From Paracoccidioides lutzii Pb01 (Eukaryota; Ascomycota; Eurotiomycetes; Onygenales; Ajellomycetaceae), in the NCBI RefSeq assembly GCF_000150705.2, contig NW_015440951.1:870044-934043 (forward strand): 64,000 bases of DNA, read 5' to 3'. The position numbers were made by a program, and so were the translations under genes. Of the stretch, positions 33,042-44,896 are shown one piece after another. Below the pieces are notes generated by a model. That model was not told the origin of the DNA, made no database searches, and was given only the letters and a program-made list of their open reading frames with translations. How positions within the stretch are numbered: the first letter of the stretch is position 1; every line of letters starts with the position of its first letter.

Positions 33042-35829
33042 TCAAAGCTTCGATCTAATGCCTTCAAGACGAAACTTGACATCTTTCAGCACCTTGCTGG
33101 TAGGTTTCCAATCATCAAAGAGTCTTAGGAGCTCCGCGGTCTCCTTAGACAATTCGCGTCGCACGTATTCTTCTTCAAGGACGCCCCGCATTGCGAACGG
33201 GAGTATGTATGGATTTGGAGTTTGTGAACGATGGAATTGTTTTATTTCGAGTTTGGCGTTGGCAACTGGAAGTGTTTCGAGGGTATATTCGACAGCGAGA
33301 CTACAGCAAAGGAGGTTTTATCAATCAGTAAATCCCAAGTAAATCTCACATAGTCTTTTTTGGGGGATGATTGCTTACAGGTAAACTGTCTCGTCGTCAT
33401 ATAAACGGGAGTGCCCTTCGCCAGAATATAAACTCCCAGCAAGAGGAGAGCTAAGCTCCCGGATGAGTCCGTGGTCGGATATTCCTAAGTTGCGCAGCTT
33501 CATTGCGAAGCCCACGAGGTGTGACAAACTGGATGAAGTGGGCGTGTTAGTGACTTTTGTTTTTGCATAAGGGGTATTTAAGGAATAACTTACAAGCTTG
33601 GTGCATGGAACCTACCATCCACAAAGACGGCTCTATATATGTGAGGATGGGAAACGGAGGCAAACGTAGATGACTAGGAGAATAAAGGCTCAGCGGTCCA
33701 CCTCACAAATTATAGAAATGTTTCTCAAGCACATACCTCCAATGAAACCAATTGATCATCTATGCTCCCCACATACACTAACCTCACGCCAAAGTCAAGT
33801 GCTGCTTCAAGTGCTGCGATGTGGTCCCGCGAGACTTTGCTATTCGGATTAGCAAAATCAAATAATTCACCAGCTGATCCACTAATCCAGCGGGATCGAT
33901 AATCTGGAAATGGCCCCAGATTGACACCTGCCATCGCACATATACCAATACGGGCCGAGTTCACACAACCAAACGCTATCAATTTCGCAACCAACATGGT
34001 TGCAACTGGAACACCCTGGCTATGGCAGGCTACCATGATGAAATCGGCTTTCTTGATGCCTTCGATGTAGTCGAGGAGCAACTTCCAGAGTAGATCCACT
34101 CGTTCTGAAATGCGCCCTTCACCTTCAAGTGCTATTTTCTGTATTTCACAGGAGTAACTACGAGATTCAGCCCATGAAGAAATGGCCTTAGCTGCTAGAG
34201 TTGAAAATTTGACGGAGGTTCCTGTTGGCTGGCCGAGCACCGTGCGAATTAACGGAGCAGGGAAGTATCCATGCACCCCTATTGCGAGAGCACGTTTGAT
34301 ACGAGGTGGGTCAGTTGTGCGTGTTACATGGCAGTGCTCAGTGTTCCTAGTATAGTATAGTAGACGACCAAGCTGCTGAATAATACCGGGCTTCTGTTGG
34401 ATGGGGAAGTTGTCCCTAAATGTCGGAAGCACCTGATTGGGACACGCAATTTTAGCCGTTGAGGTACTGCCCAATTTGTCTTTAGTTGGACCAGTAGACT
34501 TTTTAGTGATATTTTTGGATGGCCCGTCAGATGTTATGGATTCAACTTTGGGCTGTTCACGTTGGCTAACTGTGGCTACAGACCCTGGTTCCGGTTTCGA
34601 TACTTCAATCGACGCCGATGCTTTATTTTGAGAACGGGTTGAATCCTCTGCTGTCTCTAGCCGTGGGGCACTTTGTTCAACATGCACTGTCGAGGTCTCT
34701 CGATACCAAAAGAGCCAACTAGATGATTTCGTTGTGTTGGTAGGTGCATTGGTCAAATCGGCATCCTGGGATGGTGTATCGGCAATGTCGGCTTGGGGAT
34801 CTATAGCATCATTCTTTGCAGTAGAGTCTTGAACACCCGCACATTCTTCGCACTCCTGCACACCATCCAAGTCGTTTTTCGGCTGGGGAGGAGCAGGACA
34901 TCCACCCCACATAAACGGCCATGATCTCTTTTTATGATTGGGTGCTCCGGAAGAGGTAGAATGGGCATCGATTTGGGTTGCAGGCATTTCCGTATCCTTT
35001 TGTTCCGGCTCTTCCTCCGCTTCCTCCTCTTCTTCTTCTTGACTTGACGATCTAGGCGCTTGCGATACTACCTCACTAGGTAGCTCTATTTGATCTATTT
35101 TGGAAGTGGATTCAACCCCAGTCTTTATGAGCGGAAGCCAGCTAAGCCAACCTGAGGCTTGATTTGACTGACTTTCTTGTTCTTTTTTCCCAGGACCATT
35201 CCGATCTGGAAGGATATCACCCACCATCCTCTGGCCAAGTTCCTTTACACTCAGGCTGTTTCCAGAATTTTTCGGCAGTATAGGAGGGGTCGAGTCATCT
35301 TTGATGCCATCCTTTTTGCATACATCAATAGTTTTGTCAGATATCTGCATATTAGAAACGGCGGAGGAGCTAATTGAAGCAATATTGATTCGTGTGGTAG
35401 CTACTTCTGCCGGCAACGACCTCATAGACCCTCCAACCTTCTTCGTAAGTCCGATAGAGGGCGATCGGACGGACCTAGCTTGGCTAAAAAGCGTTGTAGT
35501 CGACTGTTTGCGTTCTAATGTCCGGGGTCCTTCTGCAGAAATGCTCTCACGCGCAACTTCGGTCACCGCTGGAGCCTTAGATTTGCTAGGCCAAGGTTGA
35601 ATATACCAGCTCTAATATTAGGCATCTCATATCAGCTAAAGAGATCTTTAATATAAAGGGGGTAGGTATATGGGCTTCCTACCGCAGGATTCTCCCTTGG
35701 CTTGTATGGAGTCCCCGTATCTGTGGCAATTCCCGGGTTCATGCCAGCATTCAGCAAGGCATGCACTGGCTCTGCGTTCTGGTTGGGAACATTTGGATTC
35801 ACCCGCTTTCGCAATTCCGCGGGAGCCAT
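33042..35829 (-). CDS. Conserved protein similar to yeast Yml020w, with lipase-like Ser motif
   Basis: Five exons: 35829..35683, 35611..33737, 33673..33594, 33528..33379, 33300..33042; 2511 nt, 836 aa, all phases consistent. The first 45 residues contain a short structured start (MAPAELRKRVNPNVPNQNAE). Residues of about 70-450 are Ser/Thr/Glu-rich and disordered, with a poly-Glu patch (QEEEEEEAEEE) and SWLSWLP/SWLFWY hydrophobic spots. The C-terminal 370 residues look like an alpha/beta-hydrolase fold: IKRALAIGVHGYFPAPLIRT, then VACHSQGVP near residue 580, resembling a nucleophile elbow, and RLVYVGSIDDQLVSLE, which could carry the acid residue. No enzymatic activity is known to me for Yml020w, so lipase or hydrolase function is only suggested. 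It shares a 507-bp divergent promoter with SPB1. Confidence 0.8.
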
Positions 35830-36118
35830 AGATAAGAAAAAGAAGGCATAACACTGGGGAAAGCTATATGGTATGAGCAACGTCGGAGAGGTTGATACAA
35901 ATAAGGGTGAGTTGGAGTTGAAGTTGGAGAAAGATAATAGAGAAGAATAGCAGCAGTAGTAATAGCCGTCGTCTCGCTGTCCGTTGATGTTGTGCAAGTG
36001 TCGGTGTTTGTTTGCCTTGGGCATTTTGATACAAGATGACGTAAGGCAACTCTTATCCCGTGATCCAGATCTGGCTGTGGACTTGACTGGCCTTGGCTGC
36101 CACCGCCTCGTGGGGGCA

Positions 36119-36149
<31 letters not shown>

Positions 36150-36336
36150 CATCCGAACAACAGCGGCAGAAAAGAAGAGCAGAAGAAGAGCAGAGTGAAG
36201 GTGAAGACAACTTCGGAGGAAACTGGATTGCAACAATTAATCTGTTCATCTGGGTTAATTCGGTGGGATGAATTTTGCTGTCTTTCTTTAGCTCATATAT
36301 TACTGGTCTGATTGATCAATTCAACCCGGTTAAGCC
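35830..36336. promoter_or_regulatory. Divergent promoter between the Yml020w-like gene and SPB1, with poly-A/(TA)n tract
   Basis: The two start codons are only 507 bp apart. In the middle (36118-36149) lies an A run followed by about eleven TA units. Such nucleosome-poor AT tracts are common in shared fungal promoters. No specific factor site is claimed. Confidence 0.6.
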
Positions 36337-39012
36337 ATGGCCATCCAGAAAAAGGTAATTACCTGATGCCAACAGATACCCTTTGTCGCGTTCTAACAGT
36401 GGCTATTAGCATGGCAAAGGCCGTTTGGATAAATGGTATAAGCTGGCGAAGGAGAAGGGCTACAGAGCTCGTGCTGCCTTCAAGTTGATCCAGCTTAATA
36501 AAAAGTACGGCTTCCTAGAGAAGAGCAAAGTACTCCTTGATCTTTGTGCTGCCCCCGGAGTAAGCTATTGAAATCAGTTTTGCCCCTCCTTCCCTACTGA
36601 TAACCATATTCTGACGCATAGATCTTGGTCATATAGTCTTGGTGTCAAGTTGCTGCGGAATGCATGCCCTCGCAGTCTCTCATCGTCGGTGTCGACCTCG
36701 CCCCGATTAAACCAATTCCCAAAGTCATTACTTTCCAGAGCGACATTACAACAGACAAGTGCCGGGCCACAATTAGACAACATTTCAAGTCCTGGAAGGC
36801 AGACACTGTTCTTCATGACGGTGCGCCAAACGTCGGTGTAGCTTGGGTGCAAGATGCTTTCTCACAGGCAGAGCTGGTGCTTCAGTCTTTAAAGTTGGCG
36901 ACCGAATTTTTGACCCCAGGAGGAACATTTGTTACCAAGGTGTTCAGATCGAAAGATTACAATCCCTTGCTGTGGGTATTTAAACAGCTATTTGCGACTG
37001 TGAAGGCCACAAAGCCCCCTTCCTCGCGAAATGTTTCTGCTGAAATTTTTGTCGTCTGCTTGGGTTTCAAGGCTCCAAAACACATCGACCCGAAGTTCCT
37101 TGATGCGAAACATGTCTTCGCTGAATTACAGGACCCTACTCCAAATTACGAAGCAAAAGTGTTTAATCCGGAGAAAAAGAAGCGGAAGAGAGACGGTTAT
37201 GAGGAAGGAAATTATATACAATTCAAAGAAATCCCCGTCAGCGAGTTCATAAACACTACCGATCCAATCTCCATTTTAGGAGAATACAACAAATTGAGTT
37301 TTGAACAGTCTTCAGGTGCAGATCTTGCTTTGGCAACCCTTAAGCGGCTTCCCGAAACAACGAAGGAAATTCGATTATGTTGCGAGGATCTCAAAGTTCT
37401 GGGAAAGAAAGAGTTTCGTAATCTATTGAGATGGCGAATAAAGGTACGGGAAAAGTTTGGCTTAGCTGTGAAGAAAGGGTCTAGTAAACCAGTCGAGAGC
37501 GAAGAGGTGGCTGAGGTAGAGCCAATGGGTGAGGAGCTGGCAATTCAGGAGGATCTCCGTCACTTGCGCGAGAAAGAGACATCGAGGAAAAAGAGAGAAC
37601 GGCGCAAGGAAAATGAGCGGAAGCAAAAAGAAATAGTTCGCATGCAAATGCACATGACGACCCCCATGGACATTGGTACCGAACAATCTGGACCTTTCGG
37701 AGAAGGGCAAATGTTTTCTCTCAAGCCTATCAACCGGACTGGCGCAGTAGCAAACATAACCAGTGGTAAAATGGTTAATGTTGAAAGTGAGGACGAAGAG
37801 GAATCAGCGACCATCGATGAAGAATCCGATGAAGAGGAGGACCGTTTAGAGCGTGAGTTAGATGCTATGTATGAAAGATATCAAGCTAATCGGGAGGAGC
37901 GAGATGCAAAACTGCGTGCTAAAAGAGCCCGCAAGGACTTTGAAGCAGAGGAGTGGGAAGGGATATCCGATTTCGAGAAAGAAGGCGATGAGGACACAGA
38001 TAATGATGCTCCTATATTGGTCCCACGACCAAGCGTTGACAACAAAGGTTTGTCCAACAAGGCCGCAATGTTTTTCGATCAAGATATATTTCAGGGATTA
38101 GGAGACCTAGGTGGAGAGGACGATGAGCAGGATGATGGCGAGGGCCGCCAAGATGGAGATGACATTGCGGCTCCCGAGCAAGATAACATTGTATCAGATG
38201 AAGGGGATTATTCCGATGCTTCAGAGAGCAGCGATGATGTTCCCACAACCCAAGAAAAGCCCAAGCTCAACAATAAACAAACTGAGAAAAGGGGTTCCAA
38301 ACATGAAAAGGCCGCGAAAGACAATAATATCTCCCCTGGTTTTGAAGAAGAGCAACAAGATCCTCGGAAGAAAAATGGACAACTTGGTGAGCTCTCTTCC
38401 CCAGACCTGTACCAAGTATTGAGAAATTTTAATACTAACTATCCCCTCCAAGATATCGACATAATAACAGCTGAAGCTATGACCCTCGCCCAACAAATCG
38501 TTACTGGCGAAAAAACATCCCATGATGTCGTCGACGACGGCTTCAACAAATACACCTTCCGCGACACCTATGGGCTCCCGGAATGGTTCCTCGACGATGA
38601 GTGCAGGCACTCCAAACCACAGCAACCCATAACTGCCGCTGCAGCGGCCGCAATCCGCGAAAAGCTTCGCGCCATAAACGCACGCCCCATCAAGAAGGTG
38701 CAGGAAGCCAAGGGTCGCAAGAAATTCAAGGCTGCGAAGCGGTTGGAGAAACTGCGCAAGAAATCTGCACTGCTAGCTGAAGACGAGGCTATGAGTGAAA
38801 AGGATAAGGCGCAGACGATCGCGCGGATGATGAGTCGGGCGCTGAAGAAGAAGCCAAAGCAGAGTGTGAAGCTTGTTGTGGCCAAGGGATCTAACAAGGG
38901 TATTGCTGGTAGGCCAAAAGGCGTGAAGGGGAGGTATAAGATTGTCGATGCGAGAATGAAGAAGGATGTTAGAGCGGAGAAGAGGCTGGCGAAGAAGAAG
39001 AAGAAACATTGA
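36337..39012 (+). CDS. SPB1: AdoMet-dependent 27S pre-rRNA 2'-O-methyltransferase Spb1
   Basis: Three exons: 36337..36354 (18 nt), 36410..36559, 36637..39012; 2544 nt, 847 aa. The N-terminal FtsJ-type domain has KWYKLAKEKGYRARAAFKL, the AdoMet motif LLDLCAAPGSWCQVA, the catalytic Asp region DTVLHDGAPNVG and TFVTKVFRS, consistent with the K-D-K-E tetrad. The central region includes FKEIPVSEF and LRWRIKVREKFGL and a long Lys/Glu coiled coil. Highly acidic patches (ESEDEEES, EESDEEEDR) follow. The C-terminal Spb1 domain holds YTFRDTYGLPEWFLDDECRH, then PIKKVQEAKGRKKFKAAKRLEKLRKK and a Lys-rich tail ending KKKKKH. In yeast Spb1 methylates G2922 in the peptidyl-transferase centre during nucleolar 60S assembly. 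The length matches the family. Confidence 0.95.
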
Positions 39013-39943
39013 GTATTCTTGTCGTTTTTCTAAGTTTAGGTGGTGACAAATGAAACGCGTTGCTAATATTTATATTGTGCATGTAAGTAACTTCAGGGAG
39101 GAATCCTGGATATAGGTTAGATGAAATATAAAATAAGATATGTTAATTTATATTCTGGCTTGAGTTTAAGTATGTTGTCTTGCAATATGCATTCTACACT
39201 GGTGGGTTGGCTACTCATGCAATATTTATTCTGTCCATCCCGACTGCGCCCCCCCCATACACCCAAAACATATAATATGCTCGTTTCATCCATCCATCCA
39301 TTCGTTGTCCATTCTGCAAAGATCATTACGTAGAATAGATCAAATGAAAAAGATAGAAAAGGGAAAGAAAAAGACAAAGAACAATAAATACATGGACACC
39401 ACCCTTTTCCTTCCTGTAACATTGCGCTCAAAGATACCTCTCTTATGTTATCTCCCGCCTTCCCTCGTATCCCAGGGTCTTCCAGTCCAACTCCACCTCA
39501 CCCTGCACAATACGTACTCTCCCCCCCTTCAAAAGCTTTCCAGATGAGCGGCTCTCGACGGACGCAGCGGAAAGTGTGATGATGATGCGTGTCATGATGC
39601 TAGGCAAATCGCTCCGTGTTCGAGATACTGTTAGTGACCAGGGACACGCCTCTTTGCTAGTGCAACCGCCTAATAAGTCCATGATTTGAGTCGTAGGTTT
39701 CGCTGGCATTTCGTTTGAGCGGGTTTTCCATGTTATACCCAAATTGTTGATTCCCGAAATTTCTATCCAGCTTTCTATCATCTACACCACATAGAAATGA
39801 AAGAGAAATGAAAATAAGATATTTATGTATACCACTTTTCCAGAATGAGTTTTTAGAAAAAGAAAAAGATATAGATAGAACATAAATTCCATGGCCTCTA
39901 AGATCACTTGAAGCAAAACTTTCCAAACATTGCTTTCATTGCA
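39013..39943. other. Convergent intergenic region
   Basis: 3' flanks of SPB1 and the Yml018c-like transporter. A short C run lies near 39250. No gene supported. Confidence 0.6.
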
Positions 39944-41802
39944 TCAGTCCTCCTTTGCCCCCTCATGATGAACCACCAAGAAAGAAACGAACATGACAGT
40001 CGCTCCAACCCAATATAGCGCGCTAGAGTACTGTCCCTGGATGAAAATCTGCGCCACAAGCGAGAGCGGGATGGTCAGACTGAGACCAATAGTGACCACC
40101 AAGGGTGTTGTTAGAAGCAATGCATACGCCCAGAGGATGTCGGAGACGAGTGAGACAACGGAATTTAGCTGGTACATAAGAGTTAGCGCTTAACTTGTTC
40201 ACAGAGACTGGCACGAAAATGAGAAGAATCAAGAAAATGAAAGAAACATACAATTACAATTAACCATACCCGCCCCGTGGGCGGTAGTTGGAACTTCTCC
40301 CACCCCGCCAGATGCAACGCAACTAGAACCGGCCACAGCAGCACCATATTGATCAACCCCACCAACCCGAAAAACAGCACCATGTTAACCCGACTCTCAT
40401 TCCCTATTTGCTTCTTCATCACGATCGTATACACGCCGTACAGTATGGCGCTGAAGGCAGCCATGGCGTCCCCAATAGCGATCTCACCCGTTGACTTGTG
40501 CGGGAAGGAGCCGCGGTTTTCATCATTGTTGCCTGATAGGTCGACGCGGGAGATTAGGATGATTCCTGTTAGCGAAGCCAGGACGCCGAGCAGTTTGCGG
40601 AGGGTGAATATCTCGACGCCGATTACGGTGCCGAATATCAGGGTCCAGACCCCTAGGGGAAATGGGAAATCAGTGGATTGGTAACATGTAGAGGATGGTG
40701 AGAGGGGTAACTGGGAGGAGAGTAGAAGGTATCAGATATATAGCAGTCAATATAAAGCGTACCACTTGTGGATGTCAATATCGTCGTGCTTCCGACGGTT
40801 GTAAATTGCAAGCAAGCTAGGGCAAAGTAGTTCGCCTTTGGGTTATCAATGTCAGTAATTGAACATAGTACGAAAAAATACTCCGAAACAAAGGTCTGGA
40901 AGGTATAAGTTTTCCGCGTACCAAAAACTAAACATGCCAGTTAGCAATCGATTGCTTCTAAACAAAACATCCATTAATGGAGACGCGAGAGGGGGTTTGT
41001 CATCCTTACCCACACCAAACAAAACTTCAAGCTCAATCTCGCAGTGGCTTTAAATTCCAGCTTCTCTGGCATCGGGTCAATCTTATTGTCGTCACCCGTC
41101 TCGTCATCGGCCCCACATAACTGATGGTACCTATCTACCGGTCCAGCATCGGCGCTGGCATCAACGTGATCATCCGGCGATAAGAGCGGGCGGGATCCGT
41201 CCGTTGTCTCATGGGAATCAAGCTGGTCAAGCAGGGTTCGAAACGAGGTAGCCTTGGACAACTTCCCAGCCCTCCATAGGCTAAATATCCTTTGCCCGAG
41301 GATTACGAAGAGGGGGATGATGAAGAAGGAAGTATTGAGGTATGTGACGAAGAACGGTTTGGAGTAGGTGTTGTCTGCTAATATAGTCTGCAAGAAGAGT
41401 GAGAGAGTTAGATTCCAAATATTTTCTTAGAGTAGATGTCGAATTGAGACCTTGAAAAATATAACTCCTGAAATAGTGCCTTTCAACCCAGTAACTATTT
41501 CAAGATTCAATTCAATTCAATTCAATCCAAGAGAAAAGGACAAAAAAAAAAAAAAAAAAACCAACGTGATGTAACTCACACTGGCCAAGAAATTAGAAGA
41601 CGTCCACAGCACAACCACGATCAACAGCAATGTGATCCCCAGCGTCCGTCTTGCGATTCCTAAGGGTAACCGGGAGGAGCCAGTATCACTCCGTTTCCAG
41701 TCAGAATTCTCCGATCTTGACCTAGATCCAGATGGTAGAGAAGACGTGATGCTTCTCGAATGTTCATCGTTGACCTGCATGTCCTCAAAGGAGCGACGAT
41801 AG

Positions 41803-41834
<32 letters not shown>

Positions 41835-41870
41835 ATCGTCTCCGTCGTCCCCTAGCCGCGGCGAAGACAT
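39944..41870 (-). CDS. EamA/DMT-family membrane transporter, Yml018c/Thi74-like (vacuolar membrane)
   Basis: Six exons: 41870..41580, 41387..41010, 40927..40922 (6 nt), 40835..40763, 40652..40252, 40168..39944; 1374 nt, 457 aa, all in phase. The N-terminal 70 residues are soluble, with a poly-Gln tract (10 Q) and Ser/Arg-rich sequence. About ten membrane helices follow: the first is LGITLLLIVVVLWTSSNFLAS, and a long acidic loop lies between helices 2 and 3. Family-typical stretches are FCLVWFLANYFALACLQFTTVGSTTILTSTSG, GDAMAAFSAILYGVYT and WAYALLLTTPLVVTIGLSLTIPLS. The 6-nt exon encodes Phe-Leu of the conserved WFLAN motif. Yeast Yml018c is a vacuolar-membrane protein and Thi74 is linked to thiamine; the substrate here is unknown. 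Confidence 0.9.
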
Positions 41871-43755
41871 ATTGTGGTTGGGAAGTTCTTCCAGCCCTTC
41901 TGTCCAAGAGGGTTCGAAGGAGTAGGAGGAGGATAGCCTCTAGGAATATATGTATTAATTGTTAATTCGGGGGCGCTTTCAACAGCACGGAGAGAGACAA
42001 GCTTATTATGGTTTGTGCTGGCTGTTTGTGGGACGCGTGTCATGGGTGAAGATGTAACGCTGAGGCATAGTGAGCAAGCAATAAGGGGGGTAAGGGGCGG
42101 GGATGATTTCTCTCTCGAAGAGAGATGGGGCATCCGGCTTAAGCTGTGCAATCCGTTTTGCTGAGCTCTGCATCAAGTGTGCACGGGGATGGCGGTCGTT
42201 GGAAGGTTGGAAGTAGTGCTGGAAGCTGCCTGGTTCCCTGGTCAGCAGCAGTGTATCCATGGATGACATTCGATGTTGGTGGTTGGGTTGTTCTAGGTGT
42301 CCGAGGCTAGCGCGGAATGGCCTTGGGGAACTTGGGGATGAACCAGGTGGTTGTACTACCTTAAACTAGTTAGGTTACTTAGTTAGGGGCTTGACCTTAT
42401 CTAATCTGATTGACCAACGGATCTTGGAGCCGAGGCTCGTTCCATAAATAATAACTCGGGAAAGGGGAAGTGCAACCGGTTTAATTTTAAGCTGCGGGTG
42501 GGTGTGATCCTTCCTATTTTCGGCCCCGCGATTTCGCAATGCTCAGGGTATGTAGTATTATTACCCCACACCCTATCGGTTAAGACAAGCACAAGAATTT
42601 CTAGATACTCTCTCTCTCTCTCTCGCTCGGTCACGTAAAACTTACATATTATGATTATTATTTATTCTTTCTTGGGTATGCAGTCAGAGACTATGACAGC
42701 CCCAATATGAGGGTTTCAACCTGATGTAAGTCTCAGGGAGCCCTTAGGGCCTGTATCATCGTCGCTGGACAACTGACCTACCTTATACTAACTAGGAAAA
42801 AGGCTTAAAAAACACAGGTGCAGCAACTAGTTAAATCATCGATACAACAAAAAATCAATAGAAACATGTTGAATGTGTCCTGATCCTGTCAATCATGAAT
42901 CATTTCTATTCGCCAGCTACCCTCCTCTTGTGTTAAAAATGTCATTTTGGTGAAGGTGGGATTTGAACTGACAACCTTGCGTCTTGGCAGGAATGCTCCC
43001 CAACTTCCAGTGCATACTTGCAGGGCCTTCTGTAGATGACGCTTACCACCTCCATAATAAAACTGACAGGACTATGAACAATTCTTGCAGCAATCGCTCA
43101 AAACCATGCCTGAGACCCTACATACATACAGAATAAAATAAAAATAAAAAAAAATAAAAATAAAAACAGATACCAACAAACAAACAGGAAGTCCGTGTGC
43201 TTAGCCCTCTAGTAGCATACGACAAATCCATCTAACCTGTGAAAATTTCACGGCAGGGGGAGACTAAGGGCAAAGGAAAATGAAGGAAAAAGGGGAAGTG
43301 TCATATTTAGTCAAATATTGATGTCAGGCCCTCAAGGGAACAACCAGCAAACAAACCCAATTTAACCATGGCAGCCAATGAGGGGTGAGAAATTGGAAAA
43401 TATTGAGTGGTGGAAAAGTTAAGAATAGCAATACTGAAGTGCTAAGAAACAATGCTGATAACACTGACTTAGAAAGGGAAGAAAAAGGGGTTCAAACCGA
43501 TGCCTAGCTAAGGAAAAGATGAGAAATGTCCCCACTCAACAAATGCCTGGGCCTCCTTCCACATCTCAGACTCAGACACAAACACATGCGCTTCCAAGGA
43601 GGTCTCGGGACGTGAAAGAATTTCCAATGGATGGTTCCGCAGCACAGGTAAATGACAGTCTAAGTTATTAAACATGGGGTATGGACAGCGTAGGATCAAC
43701 CACAACAAAAGAAATGAAAAAGAAAAAGGAAAAGGAAAGTGAAAACAATCGTATG
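41871..43755. other. Intergenic, promoter side of the transporter gene and 3' side of YPT7
   Basis: Contains a TAGTTAGGTTACTTAGTTAG stretch near 42366, a (CT)n run near 42608-42624 and an (AAAT)n-rich stretch at 43136-43168. One minus-strand tRNA-like internal promoter box lies near 42957 but no cloverleaf can be drawn. No protein gene supported. Confidence 0.55.
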
Positions 43756-44896
43756 TTAACAAGCACAGCCGTCACGGTCGTTATCAAGGTGGATGTTAAT
43801 GGGATCAGCAAAATCTCCGCTATACTCTTCCGACTCCTCTTGTACAAGAGCACTCTTCGCGATTTCTATTTCAAAAGAGAAACATGTTAATCTATAGGCA
43901 GATAGACCAATATCAAGATATCCCTTAAAAGCATACCTTCAAATGCCTGCTCGACATTAATCGCCTCCTTGGCACTAGTCTCAAAGTAGGGAATATTCCC
44001 CTTGGACTGGCAATACGTCGCGGCCCGTTTTGGTGATATCATTCTTTTGCTCTCTTCTACATCGATCTTGTTCCCCAGCACAACCTATTCGCACCCATCA
44101 GAGTAAGCGCACAGCCATAACCAAATCAACCATAGTGACGGATAGAATCGACGGATTAAGAGGTAACTTCGAATCCTTACAAATGGAAAACTCTCAGGGT
44201 CCCTCGGGCTCGCTTGGACGAGGAATTCATCCCGCCAGCTATCCAGCGTCTCAAAGCTCTTGGAATTATTAACGTCGTATACCAGCACGCAACAATCGGC
44301 TCCGCGGTAAAAGGCTACGCCTAGTGACTGAAATCGTTCTTGTCCTGCGGTATCCCAAAGCTGGATTCGGCAGACAGAAATGGAAATGTCAGCATCTGTT
44401 ATTCCCTCTCAAGGAATTGCCCTCCTCCTCCTCCTCCTCCTCCTCCTCATCGTCATCCTCCTCATTTCTGGTTTAAATTCAGATATGATGCCAAAGGCCT
44501 AACATACTTGCAGGGTTACCAGTCGGTCATCCACCAAGACGTCTTTTGTCAGATAATCCGCGCCGATTGTTGCTTTGTAACTTGAACTATATTTTTTATT
44601 CACCTGTGGTATTTTCGCAAAATAGAAGAGTTAGCTTGCCTGTGATATCTCATCACCCACGAGTATCGTATATCCTTCGGTATGCGGGATTCAAATGCAC
44701 AGAAAACTGGTTGGACCGACATATTGGTTCATCAGACTCGTCTTTCCGACACCGCTATCCCCAAGGACGATAACCTAAATCCAAAGAACGGCAATATAAT
44801 AAGCAGGGGTCACTTTGATTAGGTAGATTCAGGACATGACTCTGGGTTGGGGAGGCGGCCACCGACCTTCAAAAGGAGCTTCTTCCGGGTAGCCAT
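43756..44896 (-). CDS. YPT7: Rab7-family small GTPase Ypt7
   Basis: Six exons: 44896..44867, 44774..44721, 44603..44508, 44360..44181, 44084..43937, 43865..43756; 618 nt, 205 aa, matching the usual Ypt7 length. G motifs are intact: P-loop GDSGVGKTS, switch I SSSYKATIGADYLTK, WDTAGQERFQSLG, NKID and ETSAKEA. The Rab7-type effector stretch LYVYD is here LVYDVNNSKSFETLDSWRDEF. The C-terminus is ...DGCAC, a CXC geranylgeranylation signal. Ypt7 directs fusion at the late endosome and vacuole through HOPS and the Mon1-Ccz1 exchange factor, and is needed for autophagosome-vacuole fusion. The first two introns both start with the uncommon GTCGGT. Intron 3 carries a long (GAG)n purine repeat. Confidence 0.96.
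44425..44463. repeat. (CTC)n microsatellite within a YPT7 intron
   Basis: On the plus strand a run of CTC triplets with a few CAT/CGT interruptions; on the sense strand of YPT7 it is a GAG purine tract inside intron 3 (44507..44361). Confidence 0.85.

Noticed and set aside
35632..36249. Longer N-terminus for the Yml020w-like protein starting at 36249
   Set aside because: It would translate the (TA)n/poly-A tract of the shared promoter; the ATG at 35829 gives a sensible start and a phase-0 first exon.
42940..43030. Possible tRNA gene on the minus strand
   Set aside because: A B-box-like stretch is present, but no acceptor, D or anticodon stems pair around it.
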